NCBI RefSeq assembly: GCF_900343155.1
Contig: NZ_OUNG01000005.1
Span: 186,001-250,000, forward strand
From: Lactimicrobium massiliense
GTDB lineage: Bacteria > Bacillota_I > Bacilli_A > Erysipelotrichales > Erysipelotrichaceae
Length of the DNA stretch: 64,000 nt
Direction: 5' to 3'
In this document: one piece after another, positions 37,394 through 45,380 of the stretch
Layout of the letters: every line of letters begins with the position of its first letter
How positions within the stretch are numbered: position 1 is the stretch's first letter
Position numbers and translations under genes: made by a program
The notes under the pieces: generated by a model
The model's input: only the letters and a program-made list of their open reading frames with translations
Database searches by the model: none
What the model was told of the DNA's origin: nothing

Positions 37394-38166
37394 TTTTCAG
37401 CCTTTCCTTTCTTTTCTACAGTACTGTTCTTTACCGGAGCAGCAGTTTCCTTATTCTGCTGGGTAAAATGCCAAAGCACAAAGGCACCAATGCCAAGAGC
37501 CAGCAGACCGCAGGCAAACAGTCCATAGGAACCAGATTTGGATGCCAGTGCAGCAACGGCAAAGCCGGAAAGCAGTGCAGCTGGATATTCCTGATAGTAA
37601 AGATTGCGCATGACAACCGCAATACCAAGGAACTGCAGCATGGCAGCAGCTGTGGCAATGCCATGGAACAGCCATGGCAGATCATTCATCCAGCCATCAA
37701 TCACATTGACGGCATCTGCCCCAAGACCATACGCATAATAACCAGCAATTGCGGCAAGCACGCCGCGGATCAACATTGGTCCAAACACAGCAATGGTGCT
37801 TGCTTTTCCCTTTTCTGCTGCTTTTCTGGCAGCTGGCAGAAACAGTGTGCCAATCAGCCGGCACAAGCCGTCCATGGCACAGGCAAAGCCAAATGCCAGA
37901 ATCCCGGCACTGAGATCACCTGCCTGCACGCCTCCGCGCACAGCGGCAATCACAGCGATGGCACAATAGATGCCTGCACCAGTGTCATCACGCTGTGCGG
38001 TGCTGTAAAACAGCTGACAGGCAGCACCAATCGTAACCCCTGTCTGTACATTGTGTAGCAGGGCACCGATCAACGTACATACGACCAGCGGCATATGCAG
38101 GATCTTTGTACCAACAACACCATCAATGGCAAGTACAAAGAGAGCCAATGCCATTCCAATCTGCAT
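37384..38166 (-). CDS. PTS mannose/fructose/sorbose family IIC component
   Basis: A 260-residue membrane protein of the mannose-class PTS that forms the sugar channel with IID. The GALLHNVQTGVTIGAACQLFYST region is typical of IIC. About seven hydrophobic segments are visible, followed by a charged Lys-rich tail. The ATG at 38166 (MQIGMAL) follows AAAGGAG; a longer in-frame start lacks a site. It is first in the two-gene IIC-IID operon, behind an extended -10 promoter, and is divergent from nagA. Confidence 0.9.
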   Translation of the reverse strand: MQIGMALALFVLAIDGVVGTKILHMPLVVCTLIGALLHNVQTGVTIGAACQLFYSTAQRDDTGAGIYCAIAVIAAVRGGVQAGDLSAGILAFGFACAMDGLCRLIGTLFLPAARKAAEKGKASTIAVFGPMLIRGVLAAIAGYYAYGLGADAVNVIDGWMNDLPWLFHGIATAAAMLQFLGIAVVMRNLYYQEYPAALLSGFAVAALASKSGSYGLFACGLLALGIGAFVLWHFTQQNKETAAPVKNSTVEKKGKAEKWW

Positions 38167-38241
38167 AATTTTTTCTCCTTTACAACTTCTGCTGTCAATG
38201 AACACAGCAGCCTGAGCAGCATAAAGCTGTTCGTCTTTTTT

Positions 38242-38250
38242 ATTATATCA
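38242..38250 (-). promoter_or_regulatory. Extended -10 promoter (TGATATAAT) of PTS operon
   Basis: TGATATAAT on the minus strand lies 75 bases before the IIC start in the 180-base divergent gap with nagA. No good -35 box is seen. I could not identify a convincing CcpA or NagR-type operator in this gap. Confidence 0.55.
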
Positions 38251-38346
38251 GGAAGTATATGCCGGGGCCAAATCGAAACAATATGCCAGCTTATGAACAA
38301 ACGGAAAACCGCAAAAGTGCTACAGTGGAAACAGGAGGTGTTTGTA

Positions 38347-39486
38347 ATGAAAATCAAGAGTACGCGTATCTGGATTGCCGGCGATTTCATGCCGGGTGTC
38401 ATTGAAATCTCAGGAAAATCGATCGTCAGTGTGCTGCCCTATGAGACACAGGCAGACATTGATTATGGTGATCTCCGCATAGTGCCAGGATTCATTGACA
38501 TTCACTGTCATGGCGCTTATGGCTTTGATACCAACTATGCCAATGAAGAAGGCCTGAAGAAATGGACAAAGAACATTGTGCATGAAGGCGTAACCGGTTT
38601 TCTTGCCACAACCATTACTGAGATGAAGCCTGTGCTGACAAAGGCTGTAGAAAATGCGGCAAAGGTACATGATGAAAACAGTTATGAAGGAGCCAGGATT
38701 CTAGGTATTCACTTTGAGGGACCATATCTCGATATGGCAAAGAAAGGTGCACAGCCGGCAGCGGCCATTGTTCCCCCTTCTGTGGAAGAGTTCAAGGAAT
38801 ATCAGAAGGCAGCCCACAATCTGATCAAAGTGATCACCCTTGCCCCGGAACATGACAAGGACTTCGCCTTAACACGGTATGCCAGCACGCATGGTACGGT
38901 TGTGTCCATGGGACATACATCTGCTACATATGAGCAGGCGATGATGGCAGTGGCCAATGGTGCCTCTTCCATCACCCATACCTACAATGCAATGTCCCCA
39001 TTCAACCACAGACAGAATGGTATGGTTGGTGCAGCTCTGAGACTGCACGACCTGTACAGTGAAGTCATCTGTGACTGCAACCACTCCACACCGGAAGCAC
39101 TGAACATCTTCTTCCGTGAAAAAGACAGCACAAAGGCAATCATGATCTCTGATGCATTGATGTGCAAGGGATACCCAGTCGGCACAAAGTTTGAATTCGG
39201 CGGCCAGGGAATCGTCATCTATCCGGATGGATCCGCCCACCTGATCAAAGAAGGCAACCTGGCCGGATCAACCATGAAAACCAATGAAGGCCTGCGCAAC
39301 CTGGTAGAAAGAGCACTCGTACCATTCGACAAAGCTCTCAACAGCTGTACATGCAATCCAGCAGCACTGCTGCATATGGACGACCATCTTGGCTATATCA
39401 AAGTTGGCTATGATGCGTCCATTACCATTCTCAATGATGATTACAGTGTTGCTTCCTGCTTTGTTGAAGGCATCAAACAATTCTGA
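38347..39486 (+). CDS. nagA: N-acetylglucosamine-6-phosphate deacetylase
   Basis: A 379-residue amidohydrolase that converts N-acetylglucosamine-6-phosphate to glucosamine-6-phosphate and acetate, feeding cell-wall recycling or glycolysis. Motifs: DIHCHG (HxH metal site), GIHFEGPYL (metal-binding Glu), MGHTSATYEQ and ITHTYNAMSP (metal His), and ISDALM (catalytic Asp). The ATG at 38347 follows AGGAGGTG at 6 bases; in-frame sequence upstream is not coding-like. It is divergent from the PTS IIC-IID genes and is probably a single-gene unit ending at a terminator. nagB is not in the window. Confidence 0.96.
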   Translation: MKIKSTRIWIAGDFMPGVIEISGKSIVSVLPYETQADIDYGDLRIVPGFIDIHCHGAYGFDTNYANEEGLKKWTKNIVHEGVTGFLATTITEMKPVLTKAVENAAKVHDENSYEGARILGIHFEGPYLDMAKKGAQPAAAIVPPSVEEFKEYQKAAHNLIKVITLAPEHDKDFALTRYASTHGTVVSMGHTSATYEQAMMAVANGASSITHTYNAMSPFNHRQNGMVGAALRLHDLYSEVICDCNHSTPEALNIFFREKDSTKAIMISDALMCKGYPVGTKFEFGGQGIVIYPDGSAHLIKEGNLAGSTMKTNEGLRNLVERALVPFDKALNSCTCNPAALLHMDDHLGYIKVGYDASITILNDDYSVASCFVEGIKQF

Positions 39487-39492
39487 AATAAC

Positions 39493-39516
39493 AGCCTGCA
39501 CATGCAGGCTTTTTTC
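39493..39516 (+). terminator. Intrinsic terminator of nagA
   Basis: A 7-bp stem AGCCTGC/GCAGGCT with an ACAT loop followed by TTTTT, starting 7 bases after the nagA stop codon. Confidence 0.9.
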
Positions 39517-39526
39517 ATGCACGCAC

Positions 39527-39549
39527 AAAAAAAGCAGGATTTCTCCTGC
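39527..39549 (-). terminator. Intrinsic terminator of cold-shock gene
   Basis: On the minus strand a 6-bp stem GCAGGA/TCCTGC closes a GAAA tetraloop and is followed by seven T. Confidence 0.9.
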
Positions 39550-39565
39550 AAATGGTTATCTTCTA

Positions 39566-39766
39566 TTACAGCTTGACAACGTTCTCAGCCTGCGGGCCTC
39601 TGTCAGTATCCTTGACATCGAAGCTTACAGCCTGACCTTCGTCAAGAGTCTTGAAGCCTTCACCCTGAATGGCAGAGTAATGAACGAAAATATCCTTTCC
39701 GTCATCACCTGTAATGAAACCATAGCCCTTCTCAGCATTGAACCACTTTACTTTTCCTGTAGCCAT
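39566..39766 (-). CDS. cspA: Cold-shock protein CspA family
   Basis: A 66-residue single-domain RNA/DNA chaperone. The nucleic-acid binding motifs KGYGFITG (RNP1) and DIFVHYSAI (RNP2) are intact, as is the N-terminal [11 protein letters not shown]. It melts RNA structure during cold shock and growth. The ATG at 39766 follows AAGGAG. It is a single-gene unit with an extended -10 promoter about 30 bases upstream and its own terminator. Confidence 0.98.
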   Translation of the reverse strand: MATGKVKWFNAEKGYGFITGDDGKDIFVHYSAIQGEGFKTLDEGQAVSFDVKDTDRGPQAENVVKL

Positions 39767-39795
39767 CTAACTCTATCTCCTTACCTACGCAAAAT

Positions 39796-39804
39796 ATTAT
39801 ACCA
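39796..39804 (-). promoter_or_regulatory. Extended -10 promoter (TGGTATAAT) of cspA
   Basis: TGGTATAAT on the minus strand, 30 bases before the start codon. A TTGACA (39816-39821) lies only 14 bases upstream of it, too close for a normal pair, so its role is unclear. Confidence 0.65.
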
Positions 39805-39854
39805 CGTTTTCATCCTGTCAAAACACACTTGTAAATCTTTACATAACTTTTTGT

Positions 39855-39889
39855 GAAAAAATAAAACAGTCCTGCAAACAGAACTGTTT
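39855..39889 (-). terminator. Intrinsic terminator of glucosaminidase-PASTA operon
   Basis: An 11-bp stem (one T-G pair) with a TTTG loop, followed by TATTTTTT on the minus strand, just after the PASTA gene. Confidence 0.9.
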
Positions 39890-39911
39890 CACACAACAAA
39901 AGGAAGAGCTT

Positions 39912-41039
39912 TTAGTTGCTTTGATAGATATTAACAGTTGCACTTGATCCGTCTAGACTTGTTGAATATCCAGCAAACCCCTTATTGTTATTAGAAGAAT
40001 TAATGTAATTTTCAGTTACTTTGCATCCATTCTGCCGCACTTTAACAAGATAATCGTTAATGTCAGATGCTTCCTCTCCAACATACAGCATGCCTAATGC
40101 ATTACCAGCATTATTCGACAAGCAGACTCCGGAAGACTGTGACGGCGTCTCTGTTGTCGCACTTCCAGATGTGTTGCTATTCGTATTATCCGTTCCAGAT
40201 GATTCGCTGCTTTGCTGGGTATTACCGGAATTGGAGTAACTTTGATCACGTGTACCGCCATTGGCATTTGTATCTGTGGTCTGTCTTTGTACTTCCTCAT
40301 CTGTCTTTTCGGTCTGGGAACTATCCACGTGTTTGGCAATTGTTACCGTTACTGTATCACCTTTTTTCAGCTTATCGCCGGCTTTAACCGAAATCTCCAT
40401 GATATCGCCATCATTGAGTATCTGACTTTCCTGTTCTGTAAATGTGATAGAAATGCCGTTTTCATCGCCCCATTTCTGAATCTCATCTTTGTTCATAGAA
40501 GAGAAGTCAGGCGCCACAACCTCGGTTGTTGCAAGAGTTACGGTAATGGCATCAGAACGTTTCGCTTTTGTGCCCGCAGCAGGATCCATACTGACAAACA
40601 TATCATCTTCCAAATCCTGATCACTGACATATGTATAGGTATAGGAAACGTTGGAAAAATAATTATCAGCAAACCAGGCTTCAATTTCGTCCTTTTTCTT
40701 GCCGGCAAAATCAGGAAGTTCAACTTCCTTATCAGGATCAGGCCCTTGTGAAAGCGTAAAGGTGATTGTGCTCTTGGAAGACACCTTTCGTGCTGACTGA
40801 CTGATTACACAATCGCCCAGTACATCATCACTATATTCCTCTTTAAACTTTACCTGGTCTTTCAGATCATTTTTCTTAGCCCACATTTCAACAATACGCT
40901 GTGCCTTGCCGGTAAAATCAGGCACATCAATGGAATCAGACGCATTGACTGCGTAATACGCATAGGCACTTGTACCAGCACCCGCTGTCAGCACAGCCGC
41001 CAGAGCTATTTTCATGCCCAGTTTTAATTTTAATGACAT
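39912..41039 (-). CDS. Secreted/anchored three-PASTA protein without kinase domain
   Basis: A 375-residue protein. An N-terminal hydrophobic helix (about 9-28) serves as signal or anchor. Three PASTA domains follow at about 36-96, 104-170 and 173-236, each with the (V/L)PDF start and a GD/KS..TVT-type end. PASTA domains bind muropeptides or beta-lactams in PknB-type kinases and PBPs, but here no kinase or PBP domain is present. A Ser/Thr/Asn/Gln-rich linker (about 237-305) leads to a C-terminal domain of about 70 residues with two Cys that I do not recognise. The gene is AT-richer than its surroundings. It follows the glucosaminidase gene by 12 bases, so both probably act on the cell wall together. 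Confidence 0.85.
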   Translation of the reverse strand: MSLKLKLGMKIALAAVLTAGAGTSAYAYYAVNASDSIDVPDFTGKAQRIVEMWAKKNDLKDQVKFKEEYSDDVLGDCVISQSARKVSSKSTITFTLSQGPDPDKEVELPDFAGKKKDEIEAWFADNYFSNVSYTYTYVSDQDLEDDMFVSMDPAAGTKAKRSDAITVTLATTEVVAPDFSSMNKDEIQKWGDENGISITFTEQESQILNDGDIMEISVKAGDKLKKGDTVTVTIAKHVDSSQTEKTDEEVQRQTTDTNANGGTRDQSYSNSGNTQQSSESSGTDNTNSNTSGSATTETPSQSSGVCLSNNAGNALGMLYVGEEASDINDYLVKVRQNGCKVTENYINSSNNNKGFAGYSTSLDGSSATVNIYQSN

Positions 41040-41051
41040 ATCTTGTTTTCC

Positions 41052-43709
41052 TCACTCAATGGTCAGAATATATCTTGACCTTGCTTTTTCTGTCTTAAGC
41101 GAATAGATGCGCCCGCCAGATTTTGAACTCAATTTGTCAGTCCAATTTCGATATAATTCAAAGATATCTTTGTATTCATCTGTTTTAATTTCCAAATACA
41201 AACGATATGTACCTGAAGAAAGATGAGACAAATCGATATCAGCATCAAAACTGCACATAGAAGTCTCGTATTGATAATTCTTCAACCACGACTTGAAATC
41301 ATAAACACTATCTTTTGCATCAATCGCACAAGAATACACTTTACCGTCTTCATCCTCAAGATAAAGCGTATAGGAAGGATGTGTATCTGCTGACATACTT
41401 GCATTCCGCAAGAAGGAATAACCATTTGTGATCGTCAAATGTCCATTGTCAATTGATATGGTGTCAGCTCCAAATACGGGTGTCATCAGACTTGGCTTCT
41501 TCACATCAGACATATTGATATTCTGCTTCTCACAAGAAACCTCAACTCTGTAACTGTTAAGAGGAGAAGTATAGAAAGTAACCGTATTTCCATCTTCACG
41601 GGTAATCGAGTATCCTTCTTTCAGATCGTTATAAAACAATGAATTCATGGCGTCATGTGAGCCGTTAACAGTTTCTAATTCAAGAATATAATTCCCAGGC
41701 TTGATATCATCGAGGTCAATTTCTGTCTGATATCCAACAGCCTCGTAGCCCACAAACAATTCTTTCATGATACCCTGATAATCCGTTGTCTGTGTAGAAA
41801 GGTTTGTTACCTCTTCTGTTTCAGCATTCACCAGTTTCATCTGTTGCTTGACAGAATGATTGTAAGCTGCTGCACCATCAAAATAGCCAAGGCCAGTCAT
41901 CGTCACAACATGTGATGACTCATTATAGGACACTGCTCCAACGCCAGAACGATATTTATAAGAAGCATTGCTCATATCCCCAACTTCATTTTCAGGAGTT
42001 TCGGATGGCTCCGGTGTCGTTTCTGGTGAAGGTGTTGTCTCAGGTGCCTGATCCGGTGTTGTCTCCGGCTTTTCTTCTGGTACGGTATTGTTGCCAGACG
42101 GTGTACCGTTGGTAAGAATCGTGAGCCAGTCTTTGGAAATGTAGGCTACATTGCTGGCAAAGTCATAGGTCCATTTGTTGGATACGGAGGCACGGGTGAG
42201 TCTGCCATTGGATAAATGATCAGAGGTCTGTGTCTTGTACATGCCATTTTCTTCACCAAGGACAGGCACAAGGTATGCCCTGGGGAAATAGCCTCCGGCA
42301 GATCCGCCGGCATTTTTAATGTCATACCACTTTGTGCTGGTATAGGCATTTTTTGTAAAGTATACACTGGCATCAGAGTTCACAACACCGAGGGTAACAG
42401 AATACAGGTCCTTGAAGCCGGCTGCTTTGTCGATCTGATAGGCAAAGGATGCAATGTTGATACCCCAGTACTGATCAGAGGCATAACAGACATTGAAACC
42501 GTTGCCTTTATTGCCGATGGCCATACCAAAATGGCGGCCATCGTCCACATCAAGATACCCATTCAGATTTACGCCCATCTGCTGCTCTACTACCGCATAT
42601 ATGCTGCTATAGGAAGCTGCCAGATTCGGATTGGAGTCCACTGCATTCCAACCGAAAAGATTGCGCCTTGTTTTTGCATAATAACTTGTTCCGTAGCCGG
42701 ACTCCTGAATAGCCATGGCATAGACAAGCAGAGCATTGACACCATATTTGTTCTGGGCATCGATAAAAGCCTGGGCATTGCCGTTCATGACCGAATTGCC
42801 GGCATAGCCGCTCTGATTCAAAAAGTTCTGCAGATCGGCAGCGGTCAGATTGGACTTTGTACGCAGCGGCAGAAACTGATAGTAGTTGTAATATGTACCA
42901 GCATACTGCGTCATTGCCTGATCTGTATAGAAATCATAACCGTTGGCACTGTAATATGTTGCACCATCGCTCATCCAGTCCGCCCCCGGCAGAATAACGC
43001 CCCGGCGGTCAGGTACGGCATAGGTCTGCCAGCTGGCTTTGACCGAATTAGACCATCCCCAGTAGGAATAGAACTTCATTTCCTTGCTGCCATCCGTTGA
43101 AACCGTATAATGGTCCATTTCCGGATACAGCGTATAGACAGGATCTTCCGGATTATTACCGCCAAGCTGAATGGCAAGGTGGTTGGTGTAGTACTTGATC
43201 GGCACAAGATCGCATTCTGCCATCTTGACGTAGCCGTCAAATCCATTCATGGTCATCGATACTGCGCCACCGCCGCTGGCAGTGTCATACCAGGCAGTAT
43301 CATGGTACTGCGCCTGGGCATACTGACGGGAATACGTATTAGAGCCAGAAAAATCCTGATTCATATAGTAATAGGAAAGCTCTCTGCCATTATTACGATA
43401 TGGATTCGTAATGACCATACCGGAAACCATTGCAATGATTTTACTTGGAGATTTGCTGGATGCGTTGCGGATGACCGCATCCTGCCCAAGCGAATTCATT
43501 GCATTTTTGGCAGAATTAAAATCACTGTAACATCCTTTGTGATCGAAGCCGCCATTGTCATTGACGACGTCCACATCAAAGACACAGCCCTGGTGTATGG
43601 AATAGTCATTGCTGTTGTCTGCATTTGCTTTGATAAGGACTTTGCTGCCAAGAGGCAGAGTACTGCCGGCAAGAGCCAGCACAAGAATAAATTGTCTGAT
43701 TATTTTCAT
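41052..43709 (-). CDS. Secreted glucosaminidase-domain cell wall hydrolase
   Basis: An 885-residue exported protein with a signal peptide (about 1-30). Residues 30-290 have no domain I recognise. The glucosaminidase (GH73-like) domain lies at about 300-430, with the catalytic Glu336 in AMAIQESGYGTS and the following NLFGWNA. It should cleave between N-acetylglucosamine and N-acetylmuramic acid. A Pro/Thr/Glu-rich linker (538-577) leads to a C-terminal half (578-885) with beta-rich, repeat-like segments of unknown type, perhaps a wall-binding module. The DNA encoding this half is clearly AT-richer than the first half. The ATG at 43709 follows GAAGGAA. The PASTA gene follows after 12 bases. Confidence 0.88.
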   Translation of the reverse strand: MKIIRQFILVLALAGSTLPLGSKVLIKANADNSNDYSIHQGCVFDVDVVNDNGGFDHKGCYSDFNSAKNAMNSLGQDAVIRNASSKSPSKIIAMVSGMVITNPYRNNGRELSYYYMNQDFSGSNTYSRQYAQAQYHDTAWYDTASGGGAVSMTMNGFDGYVKMAECDLVPIKYYTNHLAIQLGGNNPEDPVYTLYPEMDHYTVSTDGSKEMKFYSYWGWSNSVKASWQTYAVPDRRGVILPGADWMSDGATYYSANGYDFYTDQAMTQYAGTYYNYYQFLPLRTKSNLTAADLQNFLNQSGYAGNSVMNGNAQAFIDAQNKYGVNALLVYAMAIQESGYGTSYYAKTRRNLFGWNAVDSNPNLAASYSSIYAVVEQQMGVNLNGYLDVDDGRHFGMAIGNKGNGFNVCYASDQYWGINIASFAYQIDKAAGFKDLYSVTLGVVNSDASVYFTKNAYTSTKWYDIKNAGGSAGGYFPRAYLVPVLGEENGMYKTQTSDHLSNGRLTRASVSNKWTYDFASNVAYISKDWLTILTNGTPSGNNTVPEEKPETTPDQAPETTPSPETTPEPSETPENEVGDMSNASYKYRSGVGAVSYNESSHVVTMTGLGYFDGAAAYNHSVKQQMKLVNAETEEVTNLSTQTTDYQGIMKELFVGYEAVGYQTEIDLDDIKPGNYILELETVNGSHDAMNSLFYNDLKEGYSITREDGNTVTFYTSPLNSYRVEVSCEKQNINMSDVKKPSLMTPVFGADTISIDNGHLTITNGYSFLRNASMSADTHPSYTLYLEDEDGKVYSCAIDAKDSVYDFKSWLKNYQYETSMCSFDADIDLSHLSSGTYRLYLEIKTDEYKDIFELYRNWTDKLSSKSGGRIYSLKTEKARSRYILTIE

Positions 43710-43739
43710 GTGATTCCTTCCCTCTTCTTGCTTCAGGCA

Positions 43740-44262
43740 GAGATGCCACCGCAGGAAATTTGTGATGCTTAAAACAGGAATGTGTTTCTGTGGAAATATA
43801 CAGGTTCAGAAATCACGTGTGTACTTGCTTTGGATTCGTCAGCGTATCATGGCTTTTGCAGAGAGAATATGACCAGGCACCAATGTTATGCCTTCTCATT
43901 TCATGCTGTCAGAAGCCATCGTGCATTTGATCATCATGGGAGCACGGCTTTCCCCTGTCTGCAGCTTATACACCAATGTCGGCGGACTGACGACTCCGCT
44001 TATGTGCAATCCTGCAGGCGCACACTGTTCCAGCAGATGGCATGATGTGATCTGCATTCTGCGGTCAACTTACTTGTTCAGGGTAAAGTACGTACCGCAT
44101 CTGCAGCATCATCCCTTCTGGATGAAACAGATGTGATCTGGCCGTTGTTCCAATGTTGAACCAGATGCCAGAGAAGTTTACGTCGAATCTGCATGTGCAG
44201 CTGAGATGACAGCTGTTATCTTTCATAATACGAAAAAAGCAGAAGATTTGTCTTCCCGGATA
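43740..44262. other. About 520 bases with no convincing gene, several hairpins
   Basis: Between the glucosaminidase start and the rseP terminator I see no reading frame with coding character on either strand. The longest ones (82-91 codons, plus strand) lack ribosome binding sites. Local perfect hairpins occur at 43982-43999 (GCGGA/TCCGC), 44109-44125 (TCATCC/GGATGA) and 44198-44215 (CAGCTG/CAGCTG). A TATAAT on the minus strand (44262-44267) lies just after the rseP terminator. It could be a long leader of the glucosaminidase gene, a non-coding RNA or a decayed gene. In many Firmicutes proS follows rseP; no trace of it is readable here. Confidence 0.4.
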
Positions 44263-44270
44263 TTATAAAT

Positions 44271-44299
44271 GAAAAAACATGGCTTTGTGCACCATGTTT
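44271..44299 (-). terminator. Intrinsic terminator of uppS-cdsA-dxr-rseP operon
   Basis: An 8-bp stem AAACATGG/CCATGTTT with a 9-base loop and a T-run on the minus strand, 19 bases after the rseP stop codon. Confidence 0.88.
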
Positions 44300-44318
44300 T
44301 CAAATACTCAAGATTATT

Positions 44319-45380
44319 TTATGCAAACAGGCTGGCAATATCCTTCCATGTGACAAATACCATCAGCACAATCAGCAGTGCCCAGCAGCCAAGCATCAGA
44401 CCTGTCTTGACTTTCTCGTTGAGCTTGTGGCGGCAGATGGCTTCGCCAAGCGTGATCACAACCTGTCCGCCATCCAGTACCGGCAATGGCAGCAGATTGA
44501 AGATGCCGACATTCAGGCTCAGCTCTGCAATCAGCAGCATGTAGCTGCCAAAGCCCATGGATGCGGCCTGTCCGGTTGCCTTATAAATGCCAACCGGTCC
44601 AGATAACTGCTTCAGGCCAGAACCATGGAAGATGGTTCCAATTGCCTGGAACATCAGTCTTGTCATTGTCACCATGTAATAGCCGCCAAAATACAGACAG
44701 TTCGCTGGGGTTACCTTGACGTATTTACCTTCTACTGATGTGATGCCGATCAGGTAAGCACCGGACTCTGCATCGTATGCAGGTGTTACAGTCAATTCAA
44801 GCGTCTGTCCATCTCTTTCGACTGTATAGACACATGCCTGTCCTTCCGTATTGAACGACTGCATGTCCAGGAAAGTCTTTGGCTTTACTGAAGAGCCGTC
44901 TTCGGCTGTAATCTTGATGATCCTGTCTCCTGCTTCAAAGCCTGCCTGCTCTGCCGGACTGCTTGCCACAACCGAGCCGACAACTGGCTCCGGTGACATC
45001 TGTACGCCGCCGGCTGCCAGAGCAATGCCGACAAAGATCGCATATGCCAGCACGAAGTTCATGAAGACGCCTGCCAGCATGATGATGACTTTCTTCCACC
45101 ACTTCTGTTCCGTCAGCCTTCTGCCTTCCGGCACATGTACATCCGGATAGGCTTCATCGCCATCCTGTTCTCCTGCCATGGCGACAAAACCGCCGATTGG
45201 CAGAGCACGGATGGAATACTGGGTTTCTCCTTTTTGGCGCTTGAAGATCACCGGGCCCATGCCAAAAGAAAATTCATAGCAGTAGACACCGAACTTTTTC
45301 GCCGCAAACAGGTGGCCGGCTTCATGAATCGTAATAATGACAGACAGCAGCAGAAAAAACAGGATGAGTGTAATTACCAT
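44319..45380 (-). CDS. rseP: Intramembrane site-2 metalloprotease RseP/RasP
   Basis: A 353-residue membrane protease that cuts anti-sigma factors and remnant signal peptides inside the membrane. The zinc motif HEAGH is in the first helix. A PDZ domain follows (about 125-200, SPAEQAGFEAGDRIIKI). The second metal motif NLLPLPVLDGG lies in the third helix, and one more helix closes the protein. Its start shares one base with the dxr stop (TAATG). It is the last gene of the uppS operon, the order conserved in Firmicutes. Confidence 0.95.
   Translation of the reverse strand: MVITLILFFLLLSVIITIHEAGHLFAAKKFGVYCYEFSFGMGPVIFKRQKGETQYSIRALPIGGFVAMAGEQDGDEAYPDVHVPEGRRLTEQKWWKKVIIMLAGVFMNFVLAYAIFVGIALAAGGVQMSPEPVVGSVVASSPAEQAGFEAGDRIIKITAEDGSSVKPKTFLDMQSFNTEGQACVYTVERDGQTLELTVTPAYDAESGAYLIGITSVEGKYVKVTPANCLYFGGYYMVTMTRLMFQAIGTIFHGSGLKQLSGPVGIYKATGQAASMGFGSYMLLIAELSLNVGIFNLLPLPVLDGGQVVITLGEAICRHKLNEKVKTGLMLGCWALLIVLMVFVTWKDIASLFA

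Noticed and set aside
38167..38346. CcpA cre site or amino-sugar operator between PTS IIC and nagA
   Set aside because: I found no sequence close enough to known consensus sites to support a call.
43740..43765. T-box leader candidate (gccaccgc near the glucosaminidase gene)
   Set aside because: The T-box consensus GGUGGNACCGCG is not matched, the orientation is wrong, and the neighbouring gene is not amino-acid related.
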